A stretch of 55,454 nucleotides of DNA from Syntrophorhabdaceae bacterium (GTDB lineage Bacteria; Desulfobacterota; Syntrophorhabdia; Syntrophorhabdales; Syntrophorhabdaceae). The notes beneath the pieces were generated by a model, which saw only the letters and a program-made list of their open reading frames with translations, searched no databases and had not been told where the DNA came from. Positions within the stretch are counted from its first letter, which is position 1; each line of letters opens with the position of its first letter. Shown piece after piece: positions 51,542 to 55,454 of this stretch. Where the stretch lies: NCBI GenBank assembly GCA_026415675.1, contig JAOAGQ010000025.1, forward strand, positions 1-55,454, written 5' to 3'. The position numbers were made by a program, and so were the translations under genes.

Positions 51542-51587
51542 CCGGGACCAGGATAAAAGAGGTCGATGCCTTATTATCTGGTCCCGG
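51542..51587. other. Long hairpin after livK
   Basis: A perfect 10-bp GC-rich stem (51542-51551 with 51578-51587) with a 26-nt internal region follows the livK stop by about 25 nt. It is not followed by a T run in either orientation, so it may be a rho-dependent or weak terminator, or an mRNA-stabilising end. Confidence 0.55.
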
Positions 51588-51665
51588 GTAAACGAAAGTG
51601 GGGGAAAATTAAAATCTTTATAGATCATAATTAATGGATTATAAATTTTTAAAAGCAATATTTTC

Positions 51666-51694
51666 TTGACAATATAGCCACCATTTTTTATATA
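51666..51694 (+). promoter_or_regulatory. Sigma-70 promoter of the xanthine-dehydrogenase-type operon
   Basis: TTGACA (51666-51671) and TATATA (51689-51694) are 17 nt apart in an AT-rich region, giving a leader of about 70 nt to the ATG at 51772, which has a perfect AAGGAGG site. Another TATATT two nucleotides on could serve as -10. Confidence 0.7.
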
Positions 51695-51699
51695 TTAAC

Positions 51700-51724
51700 T
51701 AACATTGTTATACAGACTTGTATA
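51700..51724. promoter_or_regulatory. Two adjacent dyads over the transcription start, candidate operator
   Basis: TAACA-T-TGTTA (51700-51710) and TATACA-GACT-TGTATA (51709-51724) are perfect inverted repeats lying just downstream of the promoter at 51666, near the expected start. Such a position suits a repressor. No regulator gene is adjacent, so the protein is unknown. Confidence 0.45.
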
Positions 51725-51771
51725 TATGATTATGAAATAGCATTTATCTATGAACATAAAGGAGGTCATTT

Positions 51772-52647
51772 ATGGCCATATTTTACAGGAGGTTGCCAAA
51801 GTTTAGATACGTATCACCGAAGACGGTGGAGGAGGCGTTAGATTTCCTCGGGAACCATAAAAACAAGGCAAAGGTAATGGCAGGTGGAACAGATCTGATC
51901 CCCCAGTTGAAGAGTAGGGAGATACCTCCCCCGGAGTATGTAGTTGACATAAAGGGGATACAAGGTCTTGAGGGGATTTCGTATGATGGTTCCACCTTTA
52001 GAATAGGGGCCTTATGTACCATAAACAGAATAGGGAACTCGGATGTTATCCAGAGCCATTTTCCCTCTATCGTCCAGGCAGCACAGTCGATGGCATCCCC
52101 TCAGGTGAGAAACAGAGGCACTTTCGGGGGCAACATCTGCAATGGGGTGCCCTCAGCGGACAGTGCCCCTCCGTTACTCACCCTCTCTGCGGAAGTTACA
52201 ATAAAGGGGCCTGGAGGAGAGAGGGTGATCCCTCTTGAGAGATTTTTTACAGGCCCAAAAAAGACGAGCTTAGAGGGGGATGAGCTCCTCATCGATATCT
52301 CCATACCGAAACCTGAGAAAGGCAGTCGCGGGGTCTACCTGAAACTATCCCCGAGACACTCCATGGACCTCGCCATAGTAGGGGTTGCCGCATGGGGGAC
52401 ATATTTAGATGGTGTATGCACGGATATAAAGATAGGCTTGGGTGCCGTTGCCCCAACCCCTATGAGGGCTATAAAGGCAGAAGGGCTTATAAAGGGTCAG
52501 AAGGTAACCCCGGATGTGATAGAGGAGGCGGCAAGGGTTGCGGGTTCTGAGTGTAGCCCCATAGATGATTTCAGGGCATCTGCCGAATATAGAAGGGATA
52601 TGGTCTATATACTCACAAAAAGGGCATTGAACAGGATATTCTCTTGA
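51772..52647 (+). CDS. FAD-binding subunit of a molybdenum hydroxylase (CoxM/XdhB/HcrB family)
   Basis: This 291-residue protein shows the FAD-binding family elements AGGTDLIPQLK and ASPQVRNRGTFGGNICNGVPSAD, and a CO-dehydrogenase-type C-terminal domain. It lacks the cysteine-rich insertion that carries an extra [4Fe-4S] cluster in the beta subunit of 4-hydroxybenzoyl-CoA reductase of Thauera-type enzymes. It is the first gene of the operon, behind a strong promoter and candidate operator. It transfers electrons between the 2Fe-2S subunit and an acceptor. Confidence 0.9.
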   Translation: MAIFYRRLPKFRYVSPKTVEEALDFLGNHKNKAKVMAGGTDLIPQLKSREIPPPEYVVDIKGIQGLEGISYDGSTFRIGALCTINRIGNSDVIQSHFPSIVQAAQSMASPQVRNRGTFGGNICNGVPSADSAPPLLTLSAEVTIKGPGGERVIPLERFFTGPKKTSLEGDELLIDISIPKPEKGSRGVYLKLSPRHSMDLAIVGVAAWGTYLDGVCTDIKIGLGAVAPTPMRAIKAEGLIKGQKVTPDVIEEAARVAGSECSPIDDFRASAEYRRDMVYILTKRALNRIFS

Positions 52648-52658
52648 AGGGGGTTGAC

Positions 52659-53132
52659 ATGGAGAGATTGAATATAAAGGTGAACGGCAAAGATTATGAA
52701 CTACAGGTGAAACCGTGGGCAACACTGCTCGATGTGATACGGGAGGAGATCGGTTTAACAGGGACAAAAGAAGGCTGCGGTGAAGGGGAATGCGGGGCCT
52801 GTACGGTGATTATGGATGGTATGGCGGTCAATTCCTGTATTGTGCTCGCCATGGAGGCGAACAACAGGGAAGTTATTACGATTGAAGGCCTTGCAGAGGG
52901 GGATAGACTCCACCCCATCCAGGAGGCATTCCTTGAAAAAGGTGGTATGCAGTGCGGCTTCTGTACCCCAGGGATGATCATGTCCACAAAAGTCCTCCTC
53001 GATGGGAACAAAAACCCAACGGACGAAGAGATCCGCAAGGCCCTCGAGGGCAACTTCTGTCGCTGCACGGGCTATACGAAGATTTTCGAGTCTGTGAAGG
53101 CCGCGGCAGAGAAGATGAGAGGTGAGATATGA
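52659..53132 (+). CDS. [2Fe-2S] subunit of a molybdenum hydroxylase (CoxS/XdhC/HcrC family)
   Basis: This 157-residue protein has two 2Fe-2S domains. The first has Cys40, Cys45, Cys48 and Cys60 (CGEGECGAC pattern), and the second has Cys99, Cys102, Cys134 and Cys136 (CGFCTPG and CRC). The start is the ATG at 52659 behind AAGGGGG; a TTG at 52644 is less likely. It relays electrons from the molybdopterin subunit to FAD. It begins 11 nt after the FAD subunit and ends by overlapping the next gene's start. Confidence 0.93.
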   Translation: MERLNIKVNGKDYELQVKPWATLLDVIREEIGLTGTKEGCGEGECGACTVIMDGMAVNSCIVLAMEANNREVITIEGLAEGDRLHPIQEAFLEKGGMQCGFCTPGMIMSTKVLLDGNKNPTDEEIRKALEGNFCRCTGYTKIFESVKAAAEKMRGEI

Positions 53133-55444
53133 CAGAGGGTAAATATAGCGTTATAGGCAAGAGGGTGCCCAGGATAGACGGTAGGGAGAAGGTAACGGGC
53201 TACGGAAAATACGCTGCGGACTATTCCTTACCCGGTATGCTCTGGTGTAAGGTGCTCCGGGCCCCGTATGCCCATGCGAAGATACTGAATATAGATACAA
53301 GCAAGGCAGAACGCCTGCCAGGGGTGAAGGCCGTTATAACGGCAAAGGATTTTAACGGATGGACATGGGGTTTTATGGCTACGACGAGGGATGAGCCTCC
53401 CCTCGCGATGGATAAAGTACGCTATTACATGGAGGGTGTGGCAGCTGTAGCTGCCATCGATGAGGACACAGCGGAGGAGGCCTGTGAGCTCATAAAGGTG
53501 GAGTACGAGGAGTTGCCCGCGGTATTTGACCCTGAGGAGGCGATGAAGGAGGGAGCCCCGGTTATCCACGACTATAGACCAAACAATATAAGCGTTGAAT
53601 ATCACTGGAATTTTGGTGATGTGGAGAAGGCATTTGAAGAGTCGTACCTCGTGATGGAGGATGATTTCAGGACATCGAGGGCAACAAAGGGTTATCTCGA
53701 GCCCCCTGCTTCTCTCGCCTGGTATGACCCTGCCGGCTCTATTACCGTCTGGGCCGCAAAACAGAGTCCCTATTTCCATTACAGACATCTCGCCGCATGT
53801 TTTAAACTCCCCCTTTCAAAGATAAGGGTGATCCAGCCTTTGATAGGTGGGGGTTTTGGTGGTACGAAGAACGATTCTGTCGCTGGAGACTTCTGTGCGG
53901 TGATGGCATCGAAGAAGACAGGGAGGCCGGTAAAATTTGTGTATACCCAGGAAGAGGAGTTGACCGTCTCCAAAAGAAGGCATTCCATGGCCGTCCATGC
54001 GAAGATGGGGATGACGAAAGACGGCCTGATCACCGCAGTTTATACGAGGGTTGTGGCAGATGGCGGGGCCTATACCGCTGTAAGCCCCCTTACCATGTAT
54101 CTCGCGGGATGTGCAACCCCATTACCCTATCGACTTCCCAACTACAAATACGATGCCTATAGACCCTTTACAAATAACCCCATATGCGCTGCCATGAGGG
54201 GACACGGTGTAACCCATACCCGTTTTGCCCTTGAGGTACTCATGGACATGATGGCAGAGAAGCTCGGGATAGACCCCGTTGAGATAAGGATGCGCAATGC
54301 AATTGATAACCCGAAACCAGGGGAGGTGTATCGAACGGTAAACGACATGACGATCAAGACCTGCGGTATAAAAGAGGCGATTGCCGCCCTTGTAAAAGAC
54401 CCCCTCTGGTCAGAAAAGGATAGGTCCCCTAAACGTGTGGGCCCCATATCATACGGGGTCGGCATCTCCGCAACGGCCTATATGAGCGGTGCAAGGCAGT
54501 TGGGACACCAGTCCTGTGCGGCTATTGTGAGGATCTGCGAGGATGGGACCGTAAATCTCATTACAGGGGCCACAGATTGCGGACAGGGTTCGGACACGGT
54601 ACTAACCATGATTGCGGCGGAGACCCTGGGGGTTAAATACGAACACATAGACTTCAAGAGGGTAGATTCCGCATTTACCCCCGTTGATGCGGGGAGTTAT
54701 GGAAGTAGGGTTACAGTCCTTGCCGGTAAAGCGGTACAGCATGCAGCGGCGGATGCAAGGAGGCAGCTTACAGAAATACTATCACAGAAATGGAAGGTTG
54801 CCCCTGAGGAGATAGAGATCAAAGATTCCGTGGTTACCCTGAAATCAAATCCGGCCCAGCAGATGTCCTTTGAGAATCTTGCCAAAATTGCGTGTTATTC
54901 CGGTTCGGGGGCCGTGATCATAGGGAAAGGCTATTCGAGTTACGGCATTGAGCCCCTCGATTTTGTCTCGGGCAGGGGAAATGCAGGGACGGCATTCAGT
55001 TTTACTGCCCAGACAACAAGGGTAGGGGTGGATATGGAGACAGGCCATATAGATGTGACGGATTTTGTGATAGCCCACGATTGTGGAAGACCTTTGAACC
55101 CCATAGGGGCGGAGAGCCAGAACGAGGGTGGGGCCGTCCAGGGTATGGGACAGGCCATATACGAGGATTTTATCATGGAGAGGGGAAAGACGTTGAATGC
55201 AAACTTTCTCGACTATAAGATGCCCCGATCCACCGATGTGCCCAATATAAAGGTGATCGATATTATAACCGATGACCCCGATGGCCCCTTCGGGGCAAAG
55301 GAGGCCTCAGAGGGCAGCCACGTGAGCGCCCCCCCCTCCGTAATAAGCGCCATCCACGACGCCACAGGGGTGTGGTTCAAGGAGCAGCCCGTAACCCCCG
55401 AGAAGATCGTGAAGGCGTTAAAAGCAAGGGGTATGTGGCCATGA
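53129..55444 (+). CDS. Molybdopterin-binding catalytic subunit (CoxL/XdhA/HcrA family)
   Basis: This complete 771-residue subunit has the family pattern: KVTGYGKYAADY, GGGFGGTKNDS near the pterin site, AAMRGHG, GSYGSRVT and the late GAKEASEG containing the catalytic glutamate. Length and several motifs (AMRGHGVTH, SYGSR) recall 4-hydroxybenzoyl-CoA reductase alpha subunits, but also other aryl/heterocycle hydroxylases, so the substrate is not fixed. It overlaps the 2Fe-2S gene by 4 nt and, at its end, a further gene by ATGA. Confidence 0.92.
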   Translation: MTEGKYSVIGKRVPRIDGREKVTGYGKYAADYSLPGMLWCKVLRAPYAHAKILNIDTSKAERLPGVKAVITAKDFNGWTWGFMATTRDEPPLAMDKVRYYMEGVAAVAAIDEDTAEEACELIKVEYEELPAVFDPEEAMKEGAPVIHDYRPNNISVEYHWNFGDVEKAFEESYLVMEDDFRTSRATKGYLEPPASLAWYDPAGSITVWAAKQSPYFHYRHLAACFKLPLSKIRVIQPLIGGGFGGTKNDSVAGDFCAVMASKKTGRPVKFVYTQEEELTVSKRRHSMAVHAKMGMTKDGLITAVYTRVVADGGAYTAVSPLTMYLAGCATPLPYRLPNYKYDAYRPFTNNPICAAMRGHGVTHTRFALEVLMDMMAEKLGIDPVEIRMRNAIDNPKPGEVYRTVNDMTIKTCGIKEAIAALVKDPLWSEKDRSPKRVGPISYGVGISATAYMSGARQLGHQSCAAIVRICEDGTVNLITGATDCGQGSDTVLTMIAAETLGVKYEHIDFKRVDSAFTPVDAGSYGSRVTVLAGKAVQHAAADARRQLTEILSQKWKVAPEEIEIKDSVVTLKSNPAQQMSFENLAKIACYSGSGAVIIGKGYSSYGIEPLDFVSGRGNAGTAFSFTAQTTRVGVDMETGHIDVTDFVIAHDCGRPLNPIGAESQNEGGAVQGMGQAIYEDFIMERGKTLNANFLDYKMPRSTDVPNIKVIDIITDDPDGPFGAKEASEGSHVSAPPSVISAIHDATGVWFKEQPVTPEKIVKALKARGMWP

Positions 55445-55454
55445 GGTTAGAAGG
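55441..55454 (+). CDS. Start of a further gene, cut by the window edge
   Basis: An ATG at 55441 overlaps the stop of the molybdopterin subunit in an ATGA and is open to the end of the window (four full codons visible: M-R-L-E). The same coupling pattern is used elsewhere in this window, so this is probably a fourth operon member, but its identity cannot be seen. Confidence 0.4.

Noticed and set aside
1-55454. Mobile elements, CRISPR arrays, tRNA or rRNA genes
   Set aside because: No transposase, integrase, regularly spaced direct repeats or cloverleaf-like sequence was noticed on either strand by reading. A covariance-model search (for example tRNAscan-type) would be needed to exclude a tRNA completely.

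Overview
The window looks like a chromosomal segment of an anaerobic, sulfur-metabolising Gram-negative bacterium, most likely a Desulfobacterota-type (former Deltaproteobacteria) lineage. The evidence is a complete five-gene dsrMKJOP membrane complex, a DUF4416/TlyA/Dxs/IspA/XseB/YicC housekeeping cluster of the kind seen in that group, an ADP-forming acyl-CoA synthetase, benzoyl-CoA-reductase-like proteins, a lone ferredoxin-oxidoreductase gamma subunit, and envelope genes for lipoprotein, peptidoglycan and sugar-transfer work. Species and genus cannot be read from the sequence. No rRNA, tRNA, CRISPR array, insertion sequence, phage gene or clear pseudogene was seen, and coding density is very high.

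Layout. 1-5.3 kb: dsrMKJOP on the minus strand with its own promoter and a rho-independent terminator, preceded by a PAC2-family gene. 6.4-8.4 kb: a ferredoxin/ASKHA (RACo-like) protein. 8.4-12.7 kb: tat genes, glmU and glmS on the minus strand; the Tat system is the expected exporter for DsrO, which carries a twin-arginine signal. 12.8-13.8 kb: an overlooked 58-residue gene and a metallo-beta-lactamase-fold hydrolase. 13.9-16.3 kb: two benzoyl-CoA reductase/2-hydroxyacyl-CoA dehydratase-like subunits behind a perfect-consensus promoter. 16.35-20 kb: cysS, an orphan porG-like gene and adenine deaminase. 20-22.2 kb: ADP-forming acyl-CoA synthetase. 22.4-27.9 kb: envelope genes (exported protein, penicillin-binding protein, M48 protease, GT9 and GT4 glycosyltransferases) and a hotdog thioesterase. 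28-37.5 kb: a long minus-strand run xseB-ispA-dxs-tlyA-DUF4416-yicC-gmk-rpoZ-hybrid kinase-GGDEF-MaoC. 37.6-42.2 kb: greA, an ankyrin protein, an amidohydrolase-GNAT fusion, a TraB-like protein, a HAD phosphatase and lgt.

42.2-51.5 kb is a plus-strand catabolic cluster. It holds urocanate hydratase, imidazolonepropionase, glutamate formimidoyltransferase and formimidoyl-THF cyclodeaminase, which together convert urocanate to glutamate plus a one-carbon unit on tetrahydrofolate. A complete LivKHMGF-type ABC importer follows directly. No histidine ammonia-lyase is in the window. From 51.7 kb to the end a separate operon encodes the FAD, 2Fe-2S and molybdopterin subunits of a xanthine-dehydrogenase/4-hydroxybenzoyl-CoA-reductase-family enzyme. 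It has a strong promoter with two dyads over its start, and a further overlapping gene is cut by the window edge.

The most notable observations are: several operon-leading genes (dsrM, xseB, a GT9 gene, tatA/B) whose predicted -10 box sits 5-14 nt from the start codon with no Shine-Dalgarno, suggesting leaderless or near-leaderless mRNAs; the unannotated 58-residue gene ending in a cysteine pair; the reductase-like pair without an activator; the amidohydrolase-GNAT fusion; and a long-form urocanase lacking the cysteines of the classical signatures. I did not find a clearly novel multi-gene system such as a defence or mobile island; the interest lies in these individual oddities.
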